In this document: piece by piece, positions 12,038-21,906 of the stretch
Position numbering within the stretch: the first letter of the stretch is position 1
Layout of the letters: every line of letters starts with the position of its first letter
Position numbers and translations under genes: made by a program
The notes under the pieces: generated by a model
What the model was told of the DNA's origin: nothing
Databases searched by the model: none
What the model saw: only the letters and a program-made list of their open reading frames with translations
NCBI GenBank assembly: GCA_033961575.1
Contig: CM066728.1
Coordinates: forward strand, 180,845,678-180,909,677
Source of the DNA: Aselliscus stoliczkanus
Taxonomy: Eukaryota > Chordata > Mammalia > Chiroptera > Hipposideridae
DNA length: 64,000 nucleotides
Direction of reading: 5' to 3'

Positions 12038-12690
12038 GCTTTAATTAAGTATAATTGACCTACAGTAAACCACACATATTTAAAGTGAACACTTTGATGA
12101 GTTTTGACATATGTGTATAGCCCAGACACCATCACCATAATCAAGATAGTGAAGAAAGCTTTCTTATGTTTCATTGTAATTTCTCCATCTCTTTCCTCAT
12201 TACCACTGCCCCCACCCCCAGGTAACTACTTATCTGCTTGCTGTTGTCATGGACTAGTTTTCCTTTCTAGAATTTTGTATAAATGGACCAATACAGAAAG
12301 TACTCCTTTTTTGAATGTACTCCTTTTATACTCAGTATAATTATTTCAAGATTCATCCATGCTATTGTGTGTATCAGGGATTCATTCCTTTTTATTACTG
12401 AATAGTATTCCATTACATGGATATACTACAATTTCTTTAATTACTCTTCTGTGGTGGATGTTTGAGTTGTTTCCAACTTGGGGATATTACAAATAAAGCT
12501 CCTACAAACATTTATATATAAGCCTGTGTGTGGAAACCTGCTTTCTTTTCTCTTGGGTAAATAACCAAATGGAATGGCTGGGTCATATGGTAGGTATATG
12601 TTTACCTTTTTTGAAAACTACAAAATGAGTGGTTGTGTTATGTTTAATTTCCACCATCAGTGTATGAGAGTTTCAGTTGTTCCACATCCT
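12038..12690 (-). mobile_element. L1 3'-region fragment
   Basis: The antisense of an L1 3' region runs from 'taattaagtataattgacctacagtaaacc' through 'gaatagtattccattacatggatatactacaattt' and 'gggtcatatggtaggtatatg' to 'ccaccatcagtgtatgagagtttcag'. It is truncated at the junction with the oppositely oriented copy that follows. Confidence 0.75.
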
Positions 12691-13179
12691 TCAAGTGGTA
12701 CATGTATACAATGAAGTATTACTTGGAACGGAACGGGTTCTTGCCATCTGCAGCAGCATGGATGGACCTAGAGGATATTGTGCTGAGTGAAGAATGTCAA
12801 ACAGAAAAAGACAGATGCAATGTGATTTCACTTATATGTGGAATCTTAACTACAAAATAAACAAAACAGAAATAAACTCATAGATATGGGGAACATTTTG
12901 ATGGTTGCCAGACAGGAGGGTGGCTCGGGGTGGGTGAAAAAGGGGAAGGGATTAAGAAGTACAAATTGGTTGTTACAAAGTAGTCATGTAGGGTATAGCA
13001 TAAGGAACACAGTCAGTAATATTGTAATAACTATGGATGGTGTCAGGTCTGTATTAGATTTATGGGATGATAGATGGAGGGGGTTGGGGGCAGGGTGAGA
13101 AAGGTGAAGGTATTAAGAAGTACAAATTGGTAGTTATAAAATAATCATGGGGATGTAAAGTAAAGCATAAGGAATAGTC

Positions 13180-13191
13180 AATAATATGGTC
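13180..13191 (+). repeat. Target duplication of outer SINE, left copy
   Basis: AATAATATGGTC is repeated at 14148-14159. Confidence 0.85.
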
Positions 13192-13193
13192 TT

Positions 13194-14147
13194 GGGCCGG
13201 CTGAGTGGCACGTTGGTTAGGAGCTGGCTTGGGGCGCCAGCTCTGAGCAGCGGGGTCCCAGTTTGGATCCCACATATGAGGGCCAGTGACGCTGCATCCT
13301 CTATAGCTAAGGTGGTGAACAACAGCTCCACCTGGTTGCCTCTATAGCTCAGATGGCCAGCGATGGTGTGGGCTGCAGCCCCTGCTGCAGTGGGCTGCCA
13401 TAGGCTACAGTGAGTGGCCAGCAGCCAGAGTGAACGGCTGGCAGCCAGCATGAGCTGCCAAGAGCCACCATGAGCGGCTGTCCAGAGGCCAGTGAGCAAT
13501 CTGCCTCACCCGGGAAGAGAGCAATGATAATACCAACATGGGCCAGTGAAGCAACATCCTCCACAACTAGACTGAAGAACAAAAAAGGACCGTAACTTAT
13601 CTGTTCCCCTTTCTTTTTTTCTTTTTTTTTTTTTTTTAAAGATTTTATTGGGGAATTGGTGGAGGGGAACAGCGTTGGGGAATCGGGGAAGGGGATCAGA
13701 CAAGTTGCTGTCTTTTTGTTCTTCAGTTTAGTTGCGGAGGATGTTGCTTCACTGTTGGTATCGTCATTGCGCTCTTCCCGGATGAGGCAGATCGGTCGCT
13801 GGCCTCTGGATGTCGCTCATCGCGGCTATTGGCAGCTCACTCTTGGCTGCCAGCCGCTCACGCTGGCTGCGGGCCACTCACTGTAGCCTATGGCAGCCCA
13901 CTGCAGCAGGGGCTGCAGCCCACACCATCACAGGGGCTCGCACAGCCCAGCTCCAGGTGGAGCTGTTGTTAGCTGTAGAGGGCAGTGTCACTGGCCCTCA
14001 TGTGGGATCCGAACCGGGGCCGCTGGCATCCCAAAACCAGCGCTTAACCAATGCGCCACTCGGCCGGCCCTGTTCCCCTTTCTTGATTCCCCAATGCTGT
14101 TCCCCTCCCCCAATTCCCCAATAAAATCTTTAAAAAATAATGATAAT
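13194..14147 (+). mobile_element. Long-form SINE interrupted by an inverted second SINE
   Basis: The outer SINE starts GGGCCGGCTGAGTGGCACG at 13194 and runs through the long body. It is cut at about 13,615 inside its tail ('CTGTTCCCCTTTC') by an oppositely oriented long SINE (13616-14070). The tail resumes at 14,071 and ends 'CCCCAATTCCCCAATAAAATCTTTAAAAAA'. The 12-bp outer target duplication is exact. Because the two copies are inverted, the region can form a long hairpin. Confidence 0.9.
13616..14070 (-). mobile_element. Nested long-form SINE
   Basis: The minus-strand element has its poly(A) tail at 13616-13637 as T, and its head 'GGGCCGGCCGAGTGGCGCATTGG' read backward from 14070. It is flanked by exact TGTTCCCCTTTCTT copies (13602-13615 and 14071-14084). 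This target duplication lies within the tail of the outer SINE, so this copy is the younger. Confidence 0.92.
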
Positions 14148-14205
14148 AATAATATGGTCATAACTATGTATAATGCCAGGTGGGTACTAGACTAGTCAGG
14201 GGGAA

Positions 14206-14470
14206 TCGTGTTATAGCCTTTGTTTTAAAGTCTCTTTTGTCTGGCATAAACATTGCCACCCCAGCTTTTTTTCCCCGTTTCCAATTTTATGAAATATCTT
14301 TTTCCCATCCTTTGATTTTCAGTCTGTGTTGTATTGTTTATGTATTGCTATAAGTCATTTATCAGACATGTGACTTGCACATATATTCCCCAAGTCTGTG
14401 ACATGTCTTTTCATTTTCTTAAGAGGGTTTTTTGAAGTAGCTTCATTTTTTTTTCTTCCTAGGTTATTTG
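14206..14470 (-). mobile_element. L1 fragment
   Basis: 'ttatagcctttgttttaaagtctcttttgtctggcataaacattgccaccccag' is a diverged copy of sequence at about 43,160-43,220, within a minus-strand L1 (ORF2 region antisense). The downstream 'cagacatgtgacttgcacatatattccccaagtctgtgacatgtc' is also L1-like. Confidence 0.6.
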
Positions 14471-15185
14471 TTGGGGGATATAATTTAAATAATTCAGTTT
14501 GAGTTTCCTAACTATATCCTACTCCGGAAATTATAAAGCAACGCAGGAATTTTTAAAAAGAATGTCAATTGAAGCAGAATTTACTGATTTGGTGGTGATT
14601 GATGTGAACAAGTTTCTGAAGTACTCACCACCAAGTCACCTAACAAGTTAAGTGATTCACTTGGTCCTACTAAATTAGGATGGGATGCTCCTGTACTGGC
14701 AATTCTAGTCCAGTCTCAGAGTTTGATTGTTTTAAACTATTCTAGGAGATTTTAGACAATCTGATGTTTAAAAAGCAACAATTAACATTGAAGACAAAAG
14801 AACAAATTATAAAATAGTTTGTTTTTTTCGGCTCCATGAACATTGGCACAAGAGATTTAGAGGAAATACCTGCAATTGGCCAGGTCTGACTCTGGGTGCT
14901 ATTCACCTTCTAACTCCACTGCCAACTGCTGGCTCTCTCTGTATATCTCACAGCCAGACTAGTCAAGACAGAAGTCCATATTGATTAGGGCCCTGCCTTT
15001 TCTTCAGGCCAGACCTCAAGTGTATCACATATGGAACTCGACCAGGATGGCTGGTGGACTTTCCTCAGTTATGGCAGTGGCTATGCTACATCCTCATGGT
15101 GGAATGGGCTCCTCTGTAATCATAACCCATTTCACATTCATCTGATTTAAGCCATAAAAAAATCCACGAAGAAACCCTTAGTATC
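14471..15185. other. Intergenic, no gene seen
   Basis: No gene or clearly named repeat was found. Confidence 0.55.
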
Positions 15186-15430
15186 TCCATGTACTTATTT
15201 GCTTGCTGTTCCTGTGTCTCTTTGGTGTATTATCTATTCAAATATATCAGCCAGGGTTTTGTTGTTGTTGTTGTTTTTGTTTGTTTGTTTGTTTTGGGGG
15301 TGATTATTTTCTTATTGTTGAGTTTTGAGAGTAATTTAAAAAATATATTTTGGATACAATTCCCTTTTCAGATATGTGATTTGCAAATATTTTCTCCCTG
15401 TAGATGAATGCTTTTCTAATTTTTTTTTAT
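15186..15430 (-). mobile_element. L1 fragment, old
   Basis: 'aaatatattttggatacaattcccttttcagatatgtgatttgcaaatattttctccctgtag' is antisense L1-like sequence. A (GTT)n/(GTTT)n stretch lies at 15,261-15,296. The fragment is cut by the dimeric SINE that follows. Confidence 0.55.
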
Positions 15431-15433
15431 TGT

Positions 15434-15845
15434 TTTTAAGATTTTATTGGGAATTGGGGAAGGGGAACGGTGTTGGGGAACTGGGGAAGACGAACAGCCA
15501 AATTGTTGTCCTTCATTCCCAGATGTGGAGGGCGCAGCTAGCTCAGCTCCAAGTCCAGTCGCCATCTAGCTGCCTTTCGGCAGCTGACAGCTGCTCAGCT
15601 CATGGTGCCGTGCTCAATCCCAGTTGCAGGGGGAAGCAGCCCACCATCCCATGTGGGAGTCAAACCTGCCTGCAACCTTGCTGTTAGGAACATGTGTTCC
15701 CACCAGCTGAGCCATCTTGCCACCTGTTGACAGCTCAGTGGCAGCTCAGCTTGGGCGCAGCTCACTGGCCCATGTGGGAATCGAACCGGCCACCGTGTTG
15801 CTCAGAACTCGCACTCCCAACCAACTGAGCCGCTCAGCCAGCCCC
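15434..15845 (-). mobile_element. Dimeric tRNA-derived SINE
   Basis: Read on the minus strand, a first tRNA-like unit (GGCTGGCTGAGCGGCTCAGTTGG) has a B-box-like match at 15776-15787. A second tRNA-like unit (AAGATGGCTCAGCTGGTGGG) has its own B-box-like segment at 15655-15667. The element ends with the same 'CCCCAATTCCCAATAAAATCTT' tail as the other SINEs. Two tRNA-like heads in one element make it a dimeric SINE. The related monomers at 28,047-28,194 and 46,768-46,912 carry only the first head. Confidence 0.75.
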
Positions 15846-17575
15846 TTTTCTCATTTTTTAAAGGCTTTGCATCAGATGTATCTGAGTCCCTAAAGGTACC
15901 TAAGGACACCTAAAATGCCTTTGTTAACTGCAAAAAAATACCATACAAATAAATATATACTGATATTACCCTGTAATCTACATGTCCAAATGATCAGGCA
16001 ATATTTATGTATTAAATGCAACCCAGATGTTTGCCAGGGCCCCTAACTGCTTCAGAGCAAAATGAAGCTCCTCCAGCCTGTGTCTATGGAAGCACCCCTA
16101 ACCTCTCCATGATTTCCTTGGATTCCTAAGATAGGAGGTGGGAAAGTGGCTCTGTTATCATGACTCTGCCTTCTGTCCCACTAACTTGGTTCATGTACAG
16201 ATGTCTGGCCATTCTATGCTTGTTTCTTTATACTGTTTCAGACATGGACCTGGACATGCTATGATTTCTATATACATAGGAACTCTGTGGGGAGCCATCT
16301 TTACCAAGTATTTGGAAGAGACACAGGAGAGGGTTTCATCACATGGCTGAGTTTCTGTCTTTGTACTGAACCCCGTGGGATCTTGGATTATTATGAATGT
16401 TCCTGTCATTAGCAGCTACCATCCAGGCACTGTGCTGAGCTCTTATGTATGTAATTGGATTTGGTTCTTCTCTTCACAAGCACCTCTTAGATAGGCACAA
16501 TTACATTATTCCTATTTTACAAGTTAGGAAACTAAGTCTCCTAGAGGTTTAGTAACTGCCCCAAGATCTCATAGCTAGTGAGTGGAGGTTTTAAAAAGTT
16601 CAAAGGGATGAAACTTTTAAGACTTTATTTGTATCTAGGCATTTTCTCCTAGAGCAGCAGCACAGAAGTCTGAGTTCCCTTTAAGAGATCCAGCCGTGAG
16701 GGGAAGTCTGTCAGTCAAGAATTTCAGAGAAGACACTAAGTATTGTGCAGACAATAAACTCAGGGCTCCCCGCTTCTGACTCCCTCTTCTGGCCATGCTG
16801 GCCAGGGACCCAAAAAGCAACTAGGAAAACAGCCCTGGGAAAAGTCAGTACCCTCTCTACCCCATCTGAATTTCCCTTTCTCCCATGCTTCCTGGTTTTC
16901 CACTTGGCCTGAAATGACTTAATCTGCTTCCCCTAGCTAGGATTTGGCTCTAGGGAGTATGTGGCTTCAGATATGCAGAGCAACAGGAAAATCAGGTAGG
17001 ATTTTCCTTGAATTCTGTACAAAGAGGGTAAGGTAAACCAGGAGCAGACTTGCTTTTCTGGGGGCGGGAAAAATGGGGCAAAAACCTAACCAGATAGCAG
17101 GAGAATAAAGCAATCCCAGGGGGAAAGGGGAAATTAGAGTGGGGAGCAGAGCATCCCACAGATAACAAAGATGAGTTTAGGGTGAGCACAAAAGCTGAAA
17201 TATTCCTCTGGATACCCTGAGAGCCAGTCAAATTCTAACTTTAGAGCCAGAAAGCCTGGGGTACAGAGTAGAAACAGTAGGCACCCTAATTCTAATTCCA
17301 GAGCCACCTGCCTGCCTCTTCCATTTTAATTCTGTAGAGGCTCAGGCCACGTTTATTCTCAAATAAGATACAGGTCCCCTTATTGTCTCTTACCTTGTAT
17401 ATTCCATGTGACTTCCTTGAAGCTTAAATTCCTTGAAGGCAGGGTATAGTACTACTTTGCAGGTATACTTTAGAAAGAACATTTAATAGATGCTCACAAT
17501 TTTTAATATGGGTAGTTATATATTATAAATCAAGTTGAAATCAAAACTGCCATGGTGACTTTTGTTTCAAAAAAT
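15846..17575. other. Intergenic, downstream of IFNB1
   Basis: No gene was found apart from a MIR copy at 16,415-16,600. Open frames here (16138-16409, 16635-16820, 16992-17231) are short and unrecognised. Confidence 0.55.
16415..16600 (-). repeat. MIR SINE, ancient
   Basis: Antisense MIR blocks: 'aggcactgtgctgagctcttatgtatg', 'attcctattttacaagttaggaaactaag' and 'aactgccccaagatctcatagctagtgagtgg'. Confidence 0.75.
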
Positions 17576-17581
17576 TTTATT
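17576..17581 (-). promoter_or_regulatory. IFNB1: IFNB1 poly(A) signal
   Basis: AATAAA on the minus strand (TTTATT on plus), about 190 bp past the IFNB1 stop codon. The surrounding 3' UTR is rich in A and T with ATTTA-like motifs, as expected for an unstable cytokine mRNA. Confidence 0.8.
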
Positions 17582-17769
17582 TTCTAAGGCAAAAGTGTAA
17601 ATAAGTTTAAAAAAAATAAGTTAATGCATAATTTAATTTAAAAATGTAAAGTCTTTAACTGTCTTTTCAAAGGCAGTGCATTAGCTATCAGTCATGAAAA
17701 CAGCCTCTGCTGGTTGAAGAACAGCTGAAGTCAGCATTGTTTATTCCCAGAGGCATAGGCTGGGGATCT

Positions 17770-18333
17770 TTAGTTTTGGAGGCAGTTTATAAGTCTGTTA
17801 AGGAAGAAAAAGTTCCTGAGGATTTCCATTTGTACTACTGTCCAGGCACAGCTGCTGTACAACTTGGCCTTCAGATACCGCGTGATCTGTGAGTAATATT
17901 TCTTTAGGAGCAGCGTGGTAGTGTCTCGCCAGGTGAAGTTTTCCTCCTCCATTATTTCCTTCAGGGCTGTCTCCAGGCGGTCATGCTGCTGACTCAGTTG
18001 TATATAGAAGTTCTCTATAATGGTCTCATTCCAGCCAGTGCTGGAGAAATTTTTTCTGAAAATATCAAAGATCTGCTGGAGCATCTCATGGATGACCAAA
18101 ATGGCATCCTCCTTCTGGAACTGCTGTGGTTGGTTAATCTCCTCAGGGAACTTGAAGTCCTTCTTGTCCTTGAGGCAATTTTGAGGGGGGGTGCCATTCA
18201 ACTTCCACAGGAGCTCCTGACAGGCCAAATTGCAGCTTCTTTGTTGGAATCGAAGTAAGTTGTAGCTGATGGAAAGAGCTGTGGTGGAGAAACACAACAG
18301 GAGAGCAATCTGAAGGATGCACCTGTTGATCAT
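17770..18333 (-). CDS. IFNB1: Interferon-beta, complete
   Basis: A single-exon gene encoding interferon-beta, a secreted cytokine that signals through IFNAR1/IFNAR2 to induce antiviral genes. The start is the ATG at 18331-18333, which gives 187 residues, the same length as human IFN-beta. The frame stays open upstream only to a GTG at 18364-18366, which I do not use. Residues 1-21 form a hydrophobic signal peptide ending TTALS, and the mature protein is 166 residues starting ISYNLL. Visible family signatures are FQKEDA, GWNETI, LKAK-YSSCAW and MEILRNF. The conserved disulfide pair is Cys32-Cys141 (mature numbering), and Cys17 matches the human free cysteine. Two more cysteines, Cys13 and Cys163, are absent from the human protein as I recall it. 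Four N-glycosylation sequons occur at Asn25 (followed by Pro), 74, 81 and 111. No break is visible, and the promoter and poly(A) signal are intact. The identification is very secure. Confidence 0.98.
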   Translation of the reverse strand: MINRCILQIALLLCFSTTALSISYNLLRFQQRSCNLACQELLWKLNGTPPQNCLKDKKDFKFPEEINQPQQFQKEDAILVIHEMLQQIFDIFRKNFSSTGWNETIIENFYIQLSQQHDRLETALKEIMEEENFTWRDTTTLLLKKYYSQITRYLKAKLYSSCAWTVVQMEILRNFFFLNRLINCLQN

Positions 18334-18430
18334 GATGAAAACAGGAACAGCGTTGCCTGTTACCACCTAGGCACCGAAGTAAAGGCTTCAAAGGTTTGAA
18401 GAGCGAATGTCTTTGCTCTATGAGCATGGG

Positions 18431-18439
18431 CTATTTATA
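18431..18439 (-). promoter_or_regulatory. IFNB1: IFNB1 TATA box
   Basis: TATAAATAG on the minus strand, about 100 bp upstream of the start codon. This implies transcription starting near 18,405-18,410 and a 5' UTR of roughly 75 nt, similar to the human gene. Confidence 0.9.
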
Positions 18440-18465
18440 TGGTCATCTACTCTCTCTATCTCAGA

Positions 18466-18475
18466 GGAATTTCCC
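18466..18475 (-). promoter_or_regulatory. IFNB1: IFNB1 PRDII, NF-kB site
   Basis: GGGAAATTCC on the minus strand is an exact NF-kB consensus in the position of positive regulatory domain II of the interferon-beta enhanceosome. Confidence 0.92.
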
Positions 18476-18503
18476 ACTTTCAGTTCTCCTTTTCACTTTT
18501 CTT
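18476..18503 (-). promoter_or_regulatory. IFNB1: IFNB1 PRDIII-I, IRF3/IRF7 sites
   Basis: On the minus strand this block holds AAAAGTGAAAAGG and GAACTGAAAGTG, repeated GAAA half-sites directly upstream of PRDII. In the human enhanceosome the same arrangement binds IRF3/IRF7. The order and spacing are conserved. Confidence 0.88.
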
Positions 18504-18505
18504 TC

Positions 18506-18514
18506 TGTGATGTA
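18506..18514 (-). promoter_or_regulatory. IFNB1: IFNB1 PRDIV-like, ATF2/c-Jun position
   Basis: TACATCACA on the minus strand (TGTGATGTA on plus) occupies the PRDIV position next to the IRF sites. It is a CRE-like sequence that differs from the human TGACATAG site as I recall it. Binding by ATF2/c-Jun is an inference. Confidence 0.6.
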
Positions 18515-18520
18515 CTCTCA

Positions 18521-19450
18521 AATTTATTTTCTTCAATTTATTTGACATACAATATTATTATTTTCAAGTGTATAACATAGTAACTAGACATTTATGTGCT
18601 TTTACAAAGTGATCACCCCAAAAAGTCCAGTACCCAACTGGCACCATACACAGTTATTACATCATATTGACCTTATTCCTTATGCCATACTTTACATCCT
18701 TATGACTATTGTCATAACTAGCAGTTTTTACTTCTTTATCCCTTTCACCTTTTTCCCCATCTCTCCAAACCCCCTCGCCGCCAGCTGGCAACTATAAATT
18801 TGTTCTATGTATCTATGAGTTTGTTTCTGTTTTGTATGTTCATTTATTTTGTTTTTTAGATTCCACATATAAGTGAAATCATATGGTATTTGTCTGACTT
18901 ATTTCACTTAGCATAATACCCTCTATCTAGATCCATCCATGTTGTCACAAATGATACAATTTCATTCTTTTTTATAGCTGAGTAATAGTCCATTGTACAT
19001 ATGTACTACATCTTATTTATCCACTCATGTATCAATGGATATGTTGGTTGCTTTCATATCTTGATTATTATAAATAATACTGCAATGACCATAAGGGTGC
19101 ATGCATATTTTCAAAATAGTCTTTCAGGTTGTTTCAGATAAATACCCATAATTGGAATTGTTAGGTCATACGGTAGTTCTATTTTTAATTTTTTTAAGGA
19201 ATCTCCATACTATTTTACATAATGCTGCAAAAATTTACAATTTCACCAATAGCACACAATGGTTCCTTTCTCTCCAAATCCTTGCCAACACTTGTTGCTT
19301 GCTGATTTATTGATAATGGCCATTCTGACAGGTTTCAGGTGATATCTCATTGTGGTTTTAATTTGCATTTCCCTGATGGTTAGTGATATTGAGCATCTTT
19401 TCATACGTGGGTTGGCCATCTGGAAATGATCCTATCTCAATATTTCTGAG
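18521..19450 (-). mobile_element. L1 3'-region fragment beside the IFNB1 promoter
   Basis: Antisense L1 3' sequence: 'tttgacatacaatattattattttcaagtgtataacatagtaactagacat', 'agattccacatataagtgaaatcatatggtatttgtctgacttatttc', 'tagctgagtaatagtccattgtacatatgtactacat' and 'catttccctgatggttagtgatattgagcatcttttcat'. It ends (3' end) within about 10 bp of the PRDIV-like element, so the conserved IFNB1 promoter is bounded directly by a retroposon. Confidence 0.8.
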
Positions 19451-20274
19451 AATATTTTTTGTTAGAATGTAGTAACTGATACCTTTCATAAGAGAGGTAT
19501 CAGTAAAAAAATATATATAATTATAATTCTTATATCGTGCTTATATTGGCAGAGAGACATATATTTTTAAAGATTTCACTACAAAATAACATTACAATAA
19601 TTATGACATAAAGTAATAATTTTCAGTTCTCAGGAAATCTTGCATTATCTTTCAACCTGAATTTATTGAGCCCCTACTGTGTGCAAGAAACTGTAGCATT
19701 GGCTGCTGCAGATTGTAACCCTCACTCTCATGGATCATGCAACTAAGTAAGGGAGAATCGTATTAATCAGAGAAATACACAAAAGTAAAATGCAATGTGA
19801 CAAGTGTTGGTCACAATGATTTCAATATGTTTAATGTGCAGGGACATTAATTTTATTGTACCAAATTGCAGTAGAGGCTGGAAGTATCTGGGTAAATGTG
19901 GATTTATAAACCTGGAGCAACCCTGAGCTCCAGGTTTTTCATCACTAATAGATTTCCTGTCTTCTGATCTTAGAACATACTCAACATACCTCCCAAATAG
20001 TCTTCCCTTCCTATTCTTTCTTCTTAGTTGGCTGTATATAATCAGCCCTTCCTCAGAAGGAACTATCTATTGGTGATGTCTGAGGTATTCCTAAAAACTA
20101 TTTGTGCTTGAACAGTGCTGAAGCAATGCCTCCTAAATGGGGTGCAGAGGAAGCAATCTATTTTGCCTTCAAAACTGGGAGAGTAGAAAAGATGCCAGTG
20201 TCGTTCATTCAAATTAGTGAAGAGTATTGAGCACTGAAAAGATGCAACAAATAATCCAAATATACAAGGAAGAT
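19451..20274. other. Intergenic, no gene seen
   Basis: Nothing recognised except a weak old-repeat scrap at about 19,660-19,700 ('tttattgagcccctactgtgtgc'). Confidence 0.55.
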
Positions 20275-20511
20275 ATTCTGGGAAGATGGGGCAGTGGTGT
20301 CAGTATAGTTTCGAATTTCCCTGAGTCCCCACACAAAATCAGACACTGAAACTAGATAAAAAGCAATATCCCATTTAACATAAAACTGAATGATGTGAAC
20401 CACAAAATGCAAGCAGATGAGGACAAACCACCAATTGCCATTAAGATGTGCCTGATAACACTGTCCATATGGGAGAAAGCAGAGGACATGAGAAGCGCAA
20501 AATACCAAAAG

Positions 20512-20559
20512 GTACTTACTGGAAAGCTATCCAGGTACTTACTAGAAAGCTATCCAGCT
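20512..20559 (+). repeat. 24-bp tandem duplication
   Basis: Two near-identical copies of a unit reading GGTACTTACTGGAAAGCTATCCA are adjacent, the second with one G-to-A change. It is a local duplication within the putative L1 5' region. Confidence 0.85.
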
Positions 20560-21059
20560 GCTGAGAACAAACAGCAGCTGAAACTGGAAGGGGCTTTGCC
20601 CAATGCAATAGCAGATGAATGTGAGGGGCCCCGGTAAGTTCTGAAAAGCACTGGAATGGTCTAGCATATGAGTAATTTTCAAACCAACAAGGCACAGCTT
20701 CCTTTCGGGAAAGGACCCGACACTGAGGAGAAACTGCTAGAGGTGAAATCAAAGTTGAGCAGGATAGCAACAACAGAGACAAGAAAAGAGAAGATCATAC
20801 ACGTGTAGGGGTGGATAACTCAGAAAGCAAGCAGCCATGTTTTTGAACAATTTACAAAAGCAACAGAAGAGGGAGCTCTGTGAAGTTAGCAAAGCCACTC
20901 AGAACCACTTCTAGAACTTGAGGAAAAATATGCTCCTATTGAATCAAATAACAGAATAGTATTAAGATTGAGTCTCATACCAAGTTATTTTTAGGAAAAG
21001 GAGAATAAGGAGCAGAATAATATTTCTATGGATAATGAAAAAATACCAGGAATACATCC

Positions 21060-21275
21060 ATCCATACAAAACAGATCAAAATTTTAACATATCAAAAATA
21101 TTTTTAAAATTTATATGTTTAAAAATATTTTTTAAATTTAAAAAATATTTAAAACTATTTAATATATTTAAAAATATTTAAAACATTTAAAAATATTTAG
21201 AAATATTTAAATATTGGAAATATAAAAATATTTTAAATGTTTTAAATATTTCTAAATATTTTAAAATGTTTAAAA
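21060..21275. repeat. AT-rich ATTTAAAA-type repeat with inverted symmetry
   Basis: About 200 bp of diverged 'AAATATTTAAAA' units. The right part (about 21,215-21,275) reads as the inverted form of the left part. There is almost no G or C. Confidence 0.8.
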
Positions 21276-21906
21276 CAACATAAATCAGACTTATACAAAC
21301 TCAGAAATGAAGTAATATATGTAGGAAATAATTAGAAATAAAAGTATAACCCTAAATTTTGGTGAATAAGATACAAGAATAAGGTCAGAAGAAATGAGAA
21401 TTTGGGGGAATTCGGGCACTGGAGAAAAGCTTCAATCTGAGAGAAAAAAATATTAGCAAATAGAATCCAACAATACATAAAAAATAGTATATATTGACCA
21501 AAGGGAGTTATTTTCAGGAAACTGAGGATTGTTCGACATTGTATTATCCATATAACATTATACAGAGCAGGTTATAAGGTAAAATGAAGAAAACTTGGAT
21601 ATTTAAAAAATAATACTGGAGTAAGAAAGACCTGTCTCAGCAAAATATAAAATCCAGGAACTGTAATAGAAAATATTGATGAATATGACTATAAACAAAT
21701 TATAGATTTCTGTATGGCAAAAACATAAAGTCAAAGAGGAAGAGCAATGTGAAAAATACAGTTAAAACACACAGTGAGAAAAGGATACTTTTCTTCTCTT
21801 GCAAATAGCTCCTAAGATTATTAGAACACTATCCAATAGAAAAGTTTATAAATAGCCAGATACCGGGAAAAGAAATATAAGGGGCCAATAAAGATATGAA
21901 AATCTG

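Larger units (their letters stand above)
12691..14205 (+). mobile_element. L1 3'-region fragment, split by a SINE
   Basis: Sense L1 sequence ('tacaatgaagtattacttggaac', 'catggatggacctagaggatattgtgctgagtgaagaatgtcaaacagaaaaagacag', 'ggtggttacaaagtagtcatg') runs to 13,193. It resumes at 14,148 with 'aataatatggtcataactatgtataatgccaggtgggtactagactagtcaggggg'. The SINE at 13,194-14,147 interrupts it. The element contains a second internal repeat of the '...ggggaagggattaagaagtacaaattggt' block (about 12,942 and 13,100). Confidence 0.75.

Noticed and set aside
1..17575. Exons of the neighbouring HACD4 gene, which in human lies beyond the 3' side of IFNB1
   Set aside because: No HACD4-like coding exon was recognised in the window; it probably lies further left.
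18334..18366. 11-residue N-terminal extension of IFNB1
   Set aside because: The upstream frame begins at GTG, not ATG. The ATG at 18333 gives the family length and an ordinary signal peptide.
17983..18427. Other open frames overlapping IFNB1 on both strands
   Set aside because: They are shadows of the IFNB1 coding sequence with no family similarity of their own.
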